A stretch of DNA of 64,000 bases from Chelydra serpentina (lineage: Eukaryota; Chordata; Testudines; Chelydridae), in assembly GCA_037349315.1 (NCBI GenBank), contig JBAIAC010000059.1:16834501-16898500 (forward strand). The letters run 5' to 3'. The translations under genes were made by a program, and so were the position numbers. Below are positions 44,450 to 56,565 of the stretch, one piece after another. A model generated the notes under the pieces. It did no database searches. It was not told where the DNA came from and saw only the letters and a program-made list of their open reading frames with translations. Within the stretch, counting starts at the first letter, position 1; each line of letters begins with the position of its first letter.

Positions 44450-46780
44450 CATTTATAGATAGTTTATAAAAGTTTAATAAATGACAACAGATTTCTTAAT
44501 AAACAGCCAATCTATAGTAATATATGGTAGAATCCTACAGATTGCTCTTAATCATGGTTTATAACCATCTATTGCACTTTCGACTCATGTGCTTAGGGAC
44601 AACTATAACACTGCTCTTGTCTATACTATGTTTATATCATCTAGTTCTTATTTATTAACTCTTTCTAAATCACTTATCTGTGTACCAGTAATATAAATAG
44701 GCTTAGCAGAATTCAATTTTTACTCTTGTATAATTTTGATAGATACTGTTGATGTTTATATGTCAGCACTTTTTAATTTTTATCAATTAAATTTTTCACA
44801 ACTGTGCAAAATTATGGATTTTAAGCTTTTTTGATAGTTATTTATTTAAATGTTCAGTTATGGGAAATTGTGAAGAGAGCCAGACAATTAGGGGGTGGGG
44901 AGTGAGACAATAATTATTAAATGACAGTAAATGTTGAGATTCAAAAAGTTTAAACTTTATAACTGTTAAAACACAAACTGTCAACAGCACATATCAAAAT
45001 ATATAAAGAAAATATCCTCAAATCAAACTCTAATAAGTTCTCAAGCAGCATTTTACTTACTTTGCCTATCTGTAAATGTCAGTGATCACTGATGGAAATA
45101 TTTTGTCGCTTTGCATGTGTCTGGTGAAATTTACTCATATTTACCAATAAAAACATATTCTTTTCAAGCCTAAATGTAAAGTGGGACTAAACTGACTGGC
45201 TTTCCCCCCCAGCAACTTCTTTGTAACACCATCCACAAGATGGTCAGTGTCCAACTCCCCTCCCAAATAAAAACAATGTGCAGAAGAGTTGTTAAGCAAA
45301 TTTGAATAGAATAGTTAATTATAATAAAACTTGTTCCATTATAATTAATACAACTGACAAATAATGTCTAGGGGAATGATAGAGAGTTTGTTTTCAGGGC
45401 AAAACCCAAAAGAGAGATGTCAACATTTCTGTTTCTGAAAGCTAGTCCAAGGAAATGAAAGTACAAAAAACCTGCTGAATAGCAGAAGCTTTTAGAGCTG
45501 CCACATACGAACATGATAAACTATTAGGAATAGAAAACAGCTACAAAATATTTCAGCACAAGTGGCTTTAAAAAAACCAGGCAAAATGTGGAGACAATAG
45601 ATCCTTAAATTATATTTATGCATATGGTAAATTATGGCAGGGAAATTACTAAAGACTCTTATTATTCACCCCTAAAAGATTTGCTGCTCTCTGTTCCAAG
45701 CAAAGCCTGTGGAAGATTGCAGATCCTACTTCTGCACCTGGCCGAGTGATTTACCAGAAACTTGACAGGGTCGTGGAAGCTTTATTTTCTTTGTTCCATG
45801 GGTGCCTGCCATGGAGAGCCAAGGCTGGATTAACTGATTCTAAATCCCTGGGCAGTTTGCCAGAGCAATGCTAACGCTGAAGAAAATGGAACTTCCCGGA
45901 ATGATTTCAGGACCAGCTCTATATATTTGTTTTTCCTATGTTCAGAACCCATGCTTAGAGAGTATAATGCCTCATGTCAAGCTGGTAAGCTTTCCCCCAT
46001 AGGGTTTGCCAGTGTGGGAGTTATGTGAGCATTCTGTCTACCTTGGACAATGCTTTTTCTTTGGGCCAGTTCTTCTTCTCTGGCAGCACTCCATCACTAG
46101 CTATATAGGTGTCTTCACACTGAAGCACATACTGTATTAGGATAATGTGCATGGACAAGTCAAACAACATGCCTATCCAGTGCCTCCATTTTCTTTCTTG
46201 CTAGCATAGCCATTTTGATATGGGAACTCGTTGCACTGTCATGTCCACTTTTAGCATACTGTCATTCATAGTGCTCCAAGCTGGGTTAAACCTTGTTGTC
46301 GTTTGAGTTAAAACCTTGTTAAAACTGATGTGTGAACAGATTTTTCACTTAAGATAGTTGTAAGAGACAGTTGACGGTCACAGCTAAAACAAGGCTGCCC
46401 AGAAAGTAACACCATGTAGGCAGGGGGTTCACCTGGGTATTGTTCTGCCCAGGTGGGCAGGTGCGTCTATGGATGTGGAAAAGTCTAGTGGAGGAGGGCA
46501 GACTAGAAAGAGAGAGACTGAGGGAGAGCAAGAAAGCTAAGCAGGAGCATGTAATCATGGGGTGACCTTGGGAGAAGCCTAAAGAGAGCTTTCAGCTAAA
46601 GAAGCTTGGGACTGTAAGCAAAGCAGCTATCCTGATTTTGGACCCTCTTGCATTTGGAGAATCAGGACTTCATACATTCTTTGTAAGTAAACAAGATTGC
46701 AACCAAGAAAATGCCAGATTCCATCATCAATTTCTACTCCCAACTGGAACATCCCCGGGGCCCTGACTTGTGCCTAGGCA
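44450..46780. other. Unannotated AT-rich DNA
   Basis: No gene or clear repeat was recognised. Confidence 0.45.
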
Positions 46781-46789
46781 CTTGTGTCA

Positions 46790-47200
46790 AAAAGGGGTAA
46801 GAATCACCATACTGGATCATACCTATTGGCCATCTAGATGAGTGTCTTCCACCAGATGCTTCAGAGGCAGGTGTAAGAAATTCTGCTGTAGACAGCGAAG
46901 GGCTAACCTCCCACAACGAAAAGTTTCTTCCCAACCCCCAGTATCCAGAGTGTGGCTTATGCCCTTAAGTATGCAGGTTTGCATCCCTTCCAAACCTCTA
47001 TTTTGGGGCGTTTATTTTAGTATTTGCTATTCTTCCTCTGCATATTCTTGTTGCTTGTGGAAGTGGCTAATCCCTTTTTGAATCCAAGTCTCAATGATAT
47101 CCTGGAGCAATGAGTTCCATGTTGAGAGTTATGTGAAAAAGTACTTTCATCAGTTTTGAATTTGCCTCCTTTCATGTGCTATGACTGTCCCCTACTCACA
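46790..47200 (-). repeat. CR1-type LINE remnant
   Basis: 'catactggatcatacctatt', 'ggccatctagatgagtgtct' and later 'gcaatgagttccatgttgag' and 'atgtgaaaaagtactttc' follow a well-known reptile CR1-type consensus in inverted orientation. It is diverged. Confidence 0.6.
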
Positions 47201-47381
47201 GCTGCCATGTTTTATGCAGCTCAATGTGCGACATTTTATGCACATAATTTAATGAGTGAATGTGCATAGTGCGATTTTCAAAAGCACCTAGGCACCAAAC
47301 TCACATTGATTTCATTTGATAGACTTGAAGGGAGCGATGTGAGATCAGGGAGGCTGGGGAGAAGAGGGAGGGTCTAGTACT

Positions 47382-47884
47382 CATAGGCGCCGACTCCATG
47401 GGTGCTCCGAGGCTGGAGCACCCATGGGGAAAAATTGGTGGGTGCTCAGCACCCACAGGCAGCTCCCCGCCAGCTCCGCCACACCCAGCTCACCTCTCCG
47501 CCTCGGCCTCTCCGAGGCTCTGCTGGACGCCAAGCGGAAGCTGCTTTTCCTGGCTCCAGCTGGTCGGTGGCTGCGTGGCGCCTTGGGGGAGGGGTATGGG
47601 AAGGAGGCGGAGGTGGAGCCAGGCTCTCCGCATCCTCCCCATACCCCTCCCCAGAGGCACCGCCCCAGGCGTGCGGGGGGCTGGCGGGGAGCTGCCAGGC
47701 CCGGTGGGTGCTCTGCTGCTTCTCCCAGCCCCCAGGCTTGCAAGCTGGGGGAGGGGGGAGATGCAGCGTGCCCGGGGGAGGAGGCGGGGGTGGGGATTTG
47801 GGGAAGGGGCGGGGCCGGGGGTGGAATTGGGGCAGGGCCCGGGGCACGAGCACCCACTGGTGCCGACTAAAGTCAGCGCCTATG
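47382..47884. mobile_element. Small hAT-like element (CATAGG family, 503 bp)
   Basis: The ends are CATAGGCGCCGACT and, inverted, CATAGGCGCTGACT. The 8-bp duplication CTAGTACT (47374-47381 and 47885-47892) is perfect. The 8-bp duplication fits hAT, but the CATAGG ends differ from the usual CAGGG, so assignment is provisional. The proline-rich ORFs on both strands are compositional. Confidence 0.9.
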
Positions 47885-48140
47885 CTAGTACTCAAAGTTA
47901 GAGCTGAATAGGTAGATCAGGGATTTTAACAGTAGGGCAGCTGGATATTCCTTTTGCTTAGTGCTCATGTTTCCTGGGAAGAGAAGGTTCCTAAGGTTAT
48001 GAACCCATGTAGGCAAAGTGCAGATTAGCTCATCTCACTGATTTGGAGGGAGACTGCCTGATTCTGGATGAATTTTTAAGCAGTTTTAAAAATACCTCCC
48101 TTTTGTGCAGAAGGATTTTGTTGTGTGCACGCCAGACATT

Positions 48141-48577
48141 TATAGAGTCCAAGGCCAGAAGGAACCATTGTGATCATCTAAGTCTGACCTGCTGCATAAC
48201 ACAGGCCATAGAACTTCCCCAAAATAATTCCTAGAGCATATTTTTTTAGAAAACATGCAATCCTGATTTAAAACTTATTACTGATCGAGAACCCACCACA
48301 ACCATTGATAAATTGTTCCAATGGTTAATTACGCTCACTGTTAAAAATGCGTGCCTTATTTCTGGTCTGAATTGGTCTAACTTCAACTTCCAGCCAGTGG
48401 ATAATGTTACAGCTTTCTCTGCTAGACTGAAGAGCCTGTTATTAAATATTTGTTCCCCATGTAGAGACTTATAGACTGTAATCAAGTCACCACTTAATCT
48501 TTGTTAAGCAAAATAGACTGAGCTCCTGGAGTCTGTCACCATAAGATGTTTTTTAATCCTTTAATAATTCTTGTGGT
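48141..48577 (-). repeat. CR1 LINE remnant, C-terminal coding and 3' part
   Basis: The minus strand at 48246-48485 keeps a CR1 C-terminus-like reading (KLDQFRPEIRHAFLTVSVIN then HWNNL). Its 3' end is at about 48141 ('ccaaggccagaaggaaccat'). The element continues to the right at 49723-49980, after a double insertion. Confidence 0.8.
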
Positions 48578-49125
48578 CATAAGCACCAACTCCATGGGTG
48601 CTCTGGGGCTCAAACACCCATGGACTGTGGCCCTAGCGGTGCTCTGCCCTCACCCCACTCAGCCTCTTTCCCCGTGGCCCCACCCATGCTGCGCCTCTTC
48701 CCAACCCCGCTCTGCCTCTTCCCACCCCCGCTCTGGGAAGCGCTCTGCCGCTTCCGTCTGAGGCCCCCGCCACTTGCTCCTCTCTGTCCCCTCCCCTGTC
48801 ACTCGCCCTTAAGACAGGAGGGGACAGAAAGGAGTGAGCAGTGGGCGGACGGGGCCTCGGGGGTGGAGAGGAGCGAGCGGTGGGCGGGCGGGGAAAGTCT
48901 TGGGGGAGAGGGCAGAGAGGAGCAGGCAGGAGGCACTCAGGGGAGGGGGCAGAGAGTAGCGGGCGGGCAGAGGGGCCTCGAGAGAGGAGGCGGAAAGGAG
49001 CAAGCGGCGGGTGGGGGGAGGGCGCAGAGCAGGGGCGCGGTCTTTGGGGGAAAAGGCCGAGCGGAAGGGAGGCCTCAGGGCAGAGCGAGGCTGGAGCATC
49101 CATTGACAAAAACAAAAGTCAGCGC

Positions 49126-49709
49126 TATGGGCGTCAGGTGGAGCCTCCCTTAGGGGAGGCTAGCCCCTGGCTCTACCCCTTCTGCCCACACCCCCCGCTG
49201 TAGCTGAAGCCCTGAGACCTACTGCCCCTCCCCTGTGGCTAGGGCCACAAGTCCCCCGCTCCTGGAGGAGTCTCGAGCACCCCCACCCCTCGGCTGGAAG
49301 AGCCCCGGGTCAGCTGAAGCCCAGAGCCTCCCCGCCCGGAGGTGCCCCGAGCCCCTCCGCAACCGGAGGAGCCCTGGGTCAGCTGCGTCACGCCTCCCCT
49401 CCCGACCTCAAGCCGCGGCAGGGAAAAGCCTCTCACTCTCATCCGAAGTAGCTTTTCATATGCCCCATCCAGGTTCCGGGGTGGCTGAGGCGGCGGTATT
49501 TGCTACTCAGCTTCCTGGATTCATCAGTAATTTCTCTGGAGTCCTGGAAGCTGAATAGCACATATCGCCTCCTCAGCCACCCTGGAACCTGCAGAGGGCA
49601 TAATAAATACAAAAACTTTCCCAAAAAACCCTGCAACCTGGTGTCCGGCGGCCGTGGCAGCACCAGGGGAGGCAGAACCTCCCCTGGCTTATTATGCCCA
49701 TTGCCCATG
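49126..49709. mobile_element. CATGGG-family element inserted in the CATAGG element
   Basis: The left end reads TATGGGCG and the right end, inverted, CATGGGCA. GTCAGCGC (49118-49125) and GTCAGCGT (49710-49717) flank it, matching at 7 of 8. It resembles the element at 31435-31879. A 120-bp palindrome lies inside (49468-49590). Confidence 0.65.
49468..49590. repeat. Imperfect palindrome, arms about 55 bp
   Basis: The left arm (from 'ccaggttccggggtggctga') is inverted in the right arm (ending 'tcagccaccctggaacctgc'), with a short centre near 49524-49534. Both strands translate to similar peptides containing RRLSHPGTW and RLLSHPGTC. It should form a long hairpin in RNA. Confidence 0.85.
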
Positions 49710-49722
49710 GTCAGCGTCTGTG

Positions 49723-49980
49723 CTTGTGGCTCTTCTCTGAAGCCTCTCTAATTTATCAACATCCTTCTTGAATTGTGGGCACCAGAAATGGATACAGTAT
49801 TCCAGCAGCAGTTGCACTGGTGCTAAATATAGAGGTAAAATAACCTCTCTATTCCTACTCGAGAGTCCCCTGTTTATGCATCCCAGGATTTCATTAGCTC
49901 TTTTGGCCAGTGCGTCACACTGGAAGTTTATGGTCAGCTGATTATTCACCATGATCCCCAGTGCTATTTTCCCTGAATAT
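49723..49980 (-). repeat. CR1 LINE remnant, reverse-transcriptase part
   Basis: The minus strand keeps a CR1 RT-like reading at about 49727-49955 (REVILPLYLAPVQLLLEY, then DKLERLQRRAT). With 48141-48577 it forms one CR1 copy on the minus strand, divided by about 1.15 kb of inserted DNA. Confidence 0.85.
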
Positions 49981-50019
49981 GTAGAACCAATGTGGGTAGG
50001 AAAGGAATTTCCACACACT

Positions 50020-52700
50020 CACATTCTTCCTGCCTTGCCACTTACCTATCTGTTTCAGCTGGAGATCTGAGGCAGAGGTCTCAGTAACGGTGAGAGCACT
50101 CCAGAAGACTGTGATTAGCTACTGAAAGCCATGCCCATCCTCCACCTGCTTTCTCCAACATCTCCTACCATGCCATGAATGACACTGGTGAAAGTACTCA
50201 TCTGGTGATTCCATTTTTTGCTGTCAAGATGCCCACTTCCTTATTCCAAACCGCAGCTAGAATAAGTTATTCATGCCAAGTGAAAAGAGGTTCCAATTGA
50301 GAATGTATACAGCTGGCCAGTGGGCATAAAAATCACATTGATTGTGTCTCTGAATCAAGAATAATGGGTGGATCTGGGCAACTGTATTATCTTTGGGATC
50401 ACAAGTCCTTTAATATGCCCTTTTCAGAAACAACTTGTCACAATTTTGACCCTCTTAACAAAAGGGGACTCTGACTGGTCAGAATGTGGCCCATTTCTGA
50501 GGAGGAAACTCATCTTGGACTTTGAAAAAGCATAAGGTCCTATAAAAATTCTAAGCAATGTTAGTGTATTTTTTGTTATCCAGAACAGTTTGTAATACTG
50601 ATCTTGGGGCTTATCTGAAAATGTATGAACTATGACAAATAAAGAAGTGACTTCAAGTTACCAAATCATTAATAAAAACAGCTCAGATGTCTCAATGATT
50701 ATATGCAGTTATATGATTATAGTACTGCCTGTAATTTTCCTTATTATTACTAAAGATATTAATCAATAAATTGTTTCATAAAAGTTCATCTGCTTCTGTT
50801 ACTCACTTTCAACATGAAGACAATCCTCCGAAATACTTGGTCAACAAAGTTCAATGAGGAGTTTGGGTCTTTGAACTTTTTTTTTGCCCAAAGAACCAAG
50901 ATAGATGGTTTCAATCATAAAGAGGTACACATTATCCAGAACTGTCAGGCTACATTTGCCAGTCAGTAACAGCAATGTAAATCCAGAGTAACTCCATTGA
51001 AAAGGACTTGCTCTAGATTTACAATGGCGTAACTGACAGCAAAATCTGATCTCTTCTTTCTTGGGGGGTTCTTCTGAAGGAATAAAAAGAATAATCAGAT
51101 GTGGGGAAAATGTAGGAGAAATTGGACATGATTCTCTTTTACACTAAGCCCCTTTACTTGCCTCTGGCAATGTAAAAGAGGCCACTTTAAGGCCTCTTTA
51201 AACTTGCAGAACAATCTTTCAAGAATGACTAGGACCCTAAATGTCAGTGGTTATTTGAGCCCATGCTTCCTTTGGAAAAGATATCAGTCTTCCTTCTGGA
51301 AGGACACTTTCTCCTTCAGAATGAAGAGTTAAGTCAGAAAGGATTTAAGAGCTGGTACTATGTTTCTGAAAGGAATGACTGGATCCACATCTGGAATAGC
51401 TAGTTGTAGACCTGAGAAATAACCACTACAAGGTTTGAAATCTTTTAGGAACAGAGTTTAGAACAGGATTTTGGTGAAGGTGGTTTCTGAAATGTATACA
51501 TTCACACATCAATGTGTAAAGTGCTTGCTTTTGGATCCTTTGGCATGAAATGTGTTGTGTTCAATGTTATTAGTACTGAGGTTTACCTGCCAGGAAGAAA
51601 ATGAAGATATGATCTTGGAAGGTTTGGGTGCTGGTGGCCTCTGGAAATATGTGTAAGCACGAACCTGGTTGCTTTTAGAATGAGCTACAGGACACATCTC
51701 TTTGCCTGTATCTTCTCAACAGATTAAATCCTGTTTTCACAGCTCTCTAGTTAAGATGCAGGCAGAACAGGAGGATGGAGGTTGGTCACTCTTACTGAGA
51801 TCTTGTGTTTCAAATAAGGCACCCACACACCATGGTGACGGACCCAGAAAAAATATTAGTCTCTCGAATGTACCAGGTATGTGGCGTTTAGAACAAATCA
51901 AAGGCATAGCACCCCTGTCCTGTATTTTATTAGGAAATTAACAGTCAGATTAATAACCTGAAATTACACAGTGAACCTCATTAAAAAAACAAATTCAAAA
52001 TCATCACAATTATTTTTGATTTCTATAAAACATAATGCCCAGAAATAGTCCCTGTTTATAACTGTAAATTTTTACACCCTTAAAATGATCTACTGTATAG
52101 CAGCAAGACTGAATAATTTTAACAATCGGTATAAGGAGATACAGTATGCTTTGCTCTATAATCCAACTGAGATAAAACACGTTAGAAGTTGAAATGTTTA
52201 AAACAAAGCCCAGAACTATTACCTATACTACCCTGTGAGCTCAATTCAATCGATATGCACAAGTATTTCATAGCACTCATATGTTAGAGTGTGGTGAGGT
52301 TAACTGCTATGTAATATAAAATGGCTATGGGGCATCAGTTTTGCAATACAGTCCAATTCCTTTCAAATGTACAGGACTAAATATTCAGATCTTGGATTTG
52401 TATATCTATTGCTACAACAATAGAAGAGTTTGTGACCTACCCCATCTACCCTCCTCTTCATTTACCTGCAATAAACCTAGTCATTAATTTGGCCTACATA
52501 TTTGTTTTGTAATCACCAGTTTTTGGTCACTCTCTCAACCAGGGTGAACTTCATCCATGTTTAGAGATCCAATACAAGACTTGTGCACCATTTAAGTCCC
52601 ACTGAAGCCTTCCAAGCGGATAGGCTTTGTGCTGGCTTTCTGTATGGGGTGAATTTCACTCTAAGTCACCTACGTCCAAATCCTGCTCACCTCACTCATG
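50020..52700. other. Unannotated DNA downstream of KCNQ1
   Basis: No gene was recognised. The first AATAAA word on the minus strand after the KCNQ1 stop that I could find is at 51926-51931. A foldback repeat follows at 52713-52825. Confidence 0.4.
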
Positions 52701-52712
52701 TGAGTAGTCACA

Positions 52713-52825
52713 CTGGGCCAAATTCTGCTCTCATTAATACAAAAATTAATGTGGAGGAACTCCATTAACTTCAGTGGAGTTACTCCAGATTTACATTGGC
52801 ATAAATGAGGGCAGAATGTGGCCCA
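52713..52825. repeat. Foldback repeat (CTGGGCCAAATTCTG type)
   Basis: 'ctgggccaaattctgctctc' is inverted as 'gagggcagaatgtggccca', with an inverted 'tccattaacttcagtggagt' at the centre. Another diverged copy with 'gcacttaggcacgtgcttaa' follows at about 52985-53100. Confidence 0.65.
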
Positions 52826-53110
52826 CTGACTTCAGCAGGGACTACTTGTATGTGTGTGACAAGCAGGGTTTGGAGCCTGAATGACTAAGTCAATGTGTCT
52901 TTGATTTGAATGGCTTTGGTCCCTTAAATTAGGGCCTAAGCCTTTGGAGTGTTGAGTGTCTCCTGTTTGGACCTGAGTGTTTTGAGTCCCTGATTCAGGA
53001 AAGCACTTAGGCACGTGCTTAAGTCTATCCCTAGTCAGGAAAAACATGCTTAAGGACTTAATGTATGCGCTTACATGCTGTACCGACTAGAGATGTATTT
53101 CTGAATTGGG

Positions 53111-54079
53111 GCTTCGGTTCCTATGGGAGTTGTGGATGCTCAATAACTGGCAGATTCAAGCACTTGACCAGCAAGATCCAGTTGCTTTAGACTTTTGTAT
53201 GTATTTACTTGTAACATTTTTGGAAATAATGCTACAAAAATTAGATATAGAAAAAATACAAAAGCAGTGAACACTTGTTTTGAAAAGATCTTTCCGGACA
53301 AGCACATTTAGATAGTTGTGTTAACAATGATATATAAACTCTTTGGCAGCAGTTTTCTAGAAAGCAGACTTATTTTTTTCATTGCAATATTTTATCCTTC
53401 TCCCATGAAAACTTCATAGCTTAAAAAAATCTATAGCACTTTCCTCTATAAATAGTATTGTTTCAGATTAACCACTACTTCTTCCCTGAAGAAAAACAGA
53501 TTAAAAAGAAAATCTAGTCATTATCTGGTAAGTGTTTATGTAACAGAAAAAAGAAAATAATTCACTGTGCGGTTTGTCATTCTCTAGAATGTCAGTGGTA
53601 TGTTTATACAATAAAATCAACATAAGTTACCCCATTTTGCTTTAAAATCTAACTAGTAAAACTATATTGCTATCAGTAGATTCATAAACAGAATGCACAC
53701 ATTGCTATCTAAGTTCAAGTATTACTATTTTTCCTTTAAAAGGAGTCATAAATTCCTTGCAATTTTGCCTGTCTTCTATATTGTTTTGGTCTTGCAGTGC
53801 CATGATGAATTGCACCGACTGTTCTTGAACAAAATAAAAATGGAACTTAAGAATGTACTGTGTTAAAACAACACAGCACAGAGGCCTTGAGGTGTGTTAG
53901 CTTGATAAACCTTCATCTGATATGAGTGACTGTCATTGGAAGGAGTGTTTCGGAGGCTAGAAACATTAGTACAGTAGTCATGTGTGTTCCATATGGCTGA
54001 TAAATTTAACTCTTTCCAGATTCACAACCTTCAGTTCCATTTAAAAAGGGAAAAAACCACCACCTGTATTTCTACCATA
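53111..54079 (-). other. Probable KCNQ1 3' UTR or downstream DNA
   Basis: This AT-rich stretch directly follows the KCNQ1 stop codon and has no recognised transposon. Where the 3' UTR ends is not visible; an AATAAA on the minus strand at 51926-51931 is one candidate, which would give a UTR of about 2.1 kb. Confidence 0.45.
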
Positions 54080-54274
54080 TCAGGATATGTCATCTTGGAT
54101 TCTTGGTATTGTCAGTTGTTCATAAGTAGGGAGGGTGTTAGAGAGGAAGTGATCTGAGTTAACAGAGTTGCTTCTCTGAGATGATCCGTTACTGCTTTGG
54201 CCACCCTGCTGATTGGAAACCAGGTGATGGAGCATATCTGTAATGAGGTTCAATTTCTGGTCCATTTGCATTAC
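54080..54274 (-). CDS. KCNQ1: KCNQ1 terminal coding exon
   Basis: This is the last coding exon of the voltage-gated potassium channel KCNQ1 (Kv7.1), which carries the slow cardiac delayed rectifier current and epithelial potassium current. It encodes 64 residues starting VMQMDQKLNLITDMLHHL and ending SNTLPTYEQLTIPR followed by IQDDIS and a TGA stop. The human exon begins VTQLDQRLALITDMLHQLL and ends with SNTLPTYEQLTVPR; the first half is the distal C-terminal helix D coiled coil that directs tetramer assembly. The acceptor is a T-rich tract ending TTTTTGTAG at 54275, and the exon starts in phase 0 as in mammals. The serine/asparagine-rich middle is shorter than the human one. Upstream exons are outside or unrecognised; only the end of the gene is here. 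Confidence 0.93.
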   Translation of the reverse strand, partial: VMQMDQKLNLITDMLHHLVSNQQGGQSSNGSSQRSNSVNSDHFLSNTLPTYEQLTIPRIQDDIS

Positions 54275-56478
54275 CTACAAAAACAAAGCAAAACATCGTT
54301 CAGTGTCCGAGTTTGAGAAAGTAATAAGAAGACATGGCACAAGTATGACATATTGAAAATAGCCTTTTCATAATTAGCAGTGGCACGACTCCCTCCTATA
54401 CATGCAACCTTCTGTTACTAAAAGAAAACCAAGATACTGAATCCATTCATTATGGTAGGAGCATATCCAAGTGCTGGTTTGAGAGAGGCTTGTTAATATT
54501 CTAGCTAGGAATGTACAAGTGCTAGAGGCATCAGGCTCTTAAAGAGCAAGATCCCCATGTCAAAAGGGAACTGGGAAGCAGAACTTAGTGCAGAAGAGCA
54601 TAATTAAAAGTGTTGTTTTTTTTTAAAGAGCATAAAGACAAACTTCTAAAATGTCTATCTGTGCTAACTGCTTTAATATGCAAATTCTTGCTCTACTTGG
54701 AATGATCTTTTTGTCAGACACAACTTGTGACTGAAACTTGTATTGTGCCCGAGCGCCATGACTGTGAGTCAGCTGGCATGGGCCGGCCGCAGGTGTCTAA
54801 TTGCAGTATAGACGTACCCTCACAGAGCTACAATTTGAGAGTCTGGTTTCCCCCCTGCTTCAGAGAGAAAGTGATCTGTAGCCACCCTTTACCTGGCATA
54901 AAATACTCCCCCCTCTGTTTCAAATCAGCTGTACTGGCTGTGCATTGGGGGGCAGATTCAAAGCTACACCCACCCCCTGCTCACCTACATAAGCAGCAGA
55001 GTAATAGTCCTATAGAGGCTGCTGTCCCGCAACACAAGTAGCCTGCTTAGGGCAGCAAGAAACAAACCACAATATTGCCCTGTCTTAGATCTAGTGATCA
55101 TAGCGGTCCTAAGATACTAAGAAGAGATACAATTATACACAAAAAGATGTAGCAGATTTTACAAAGAAAAGAAAAAATAACGATGAATGATGACAGAAAA
55201 ATTATTGCTCAGAATATCTGCTGGAAAGTAGTGAAAAGTATTTAAAACAGCACAAGTAGGCACAATCTACATATGTCTGGCTATCATCCAAGTAGCAAAC
55301 AGGATGGTAAACGACAATAAGACTGAGTAAAACATATACCTGGATAATTTCAAAAGAGACTACAATGTTTTTCCACTGTAGAGAAAGTGCTGTTTTTATC
55401 AAATGCTTTGTACAACTAGTGGGGAAGCAGATATAGAAAATTCTAAAATATGAGGTGCCAGGGATTTATACTTTGCAGCTGTTTTTGAAAACATTAGTCA
55501 ACGCATCCTAGTTGGTATAGGAAAGGCTGGATGGAAATGGCTGTTGAAAGATGAGATTCTTAAAATGAATACAAGTTCAAGAACACATAGTGAAAAACTG
55601 CTAGAAGGAAGCAGAGATGGAAAATGGCAGAGTTTTATTAAACTTTAGTTTCATTCTATTAAATACTGGTACATTCCCTCAGAGAAAGGTGTATCTTCTC
55701 CGAAATGCCTCCATTGTGGACGGTCCATTGAAGATGCTTCCGGGCATGATAGAAAGCACAGAGTTGGCCTGCAGAATATCTCAATCCCGCATCTCCCACT
55801 GCCTGAATATCACTTGTAGGATATTTCTATCACTTTCCCCGGCCCATTTGATTAAGCTTTGAAGAAGTCATCCCCGAAAGCGGCAGTCTTGAGATGCTAA
55901 GGGATAAATATTTCTATAAACAGAAATGTCATTTACTTAATTATCCTAATACTTTCTGAGAAGAACTGTGCACAGACTTCTTCTCTCTCTCTCTCCTCCC
56001 CTTCAAACAGGGATCTCAACAGAGGAAACTCTGACCAAAAACGTACAGAACAACATACATTGATGGTGCTCTTGCAATGGTGAGCTATTCAGCACAACAG
56101 TGGATTGGACTGAGTTTCTTCAACAGCTGTGCATCCCGGTGATGAAGATACGGAAGAGTAAGTGAGATATGAATATCCTTGCTCGGAAATCAATTCCTGG
56201 AGATAATTTTCTCTAAGGAACCAAGGTTAGCTGCGGCAGCTGTGCAGTGCAGGAGGCCCACAGAAGCAAGATGAAAGGCTAATTATTATTGAGCTGAGTC
56301 ATGAGAGATTAAAAATAAAGGCCTTACTCCATGCCCCTGCTTATCTGTGTAAGCCTTTAGAACCACAGGACAGAGTTTGTACAATGAGGTGGGGCTAGTT
56401 GGTTTTATTTATTGGCCTTTAATCTGTTCTATTTTTAAATAAAGAAAAACATTTCCTAAGTGAATTTAGTGCCCATAA

Positions 56479-56565
56479 AGGGCTTGATCCAAAGCCCATT
56501 GAAGTCAATGGCAGTCTTTGGAAGTCATAACTTTCCACTGACTTCAGTGGGCTTTGGATCAGACT
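56479..56565. repeat. Foldback repeat (GGGCTTGATCC type)
   Basis: 'gggcttgatccaaagcccat' pairs with 'agtgggctttggatcagac', with 'tgaagtcaatgg' and 'ccactgacttca' inverted inside. Confidence 0.65.

Larger units (their letters stand above)
48578..49722. mobile_element. CATAGG-family element, itself split by another element
   Basis: The left end is CATAAGCACCAACT and the right end, inverted, is CACAGACGCTGAC. The flanks are CTTGTGGT (48570-48577) and CTTGTGGC (49723-49730), matching at 7 of 8. It sits in the CR1 remnant and has been split by the element at 49126-49709. Confidence 0.75.
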
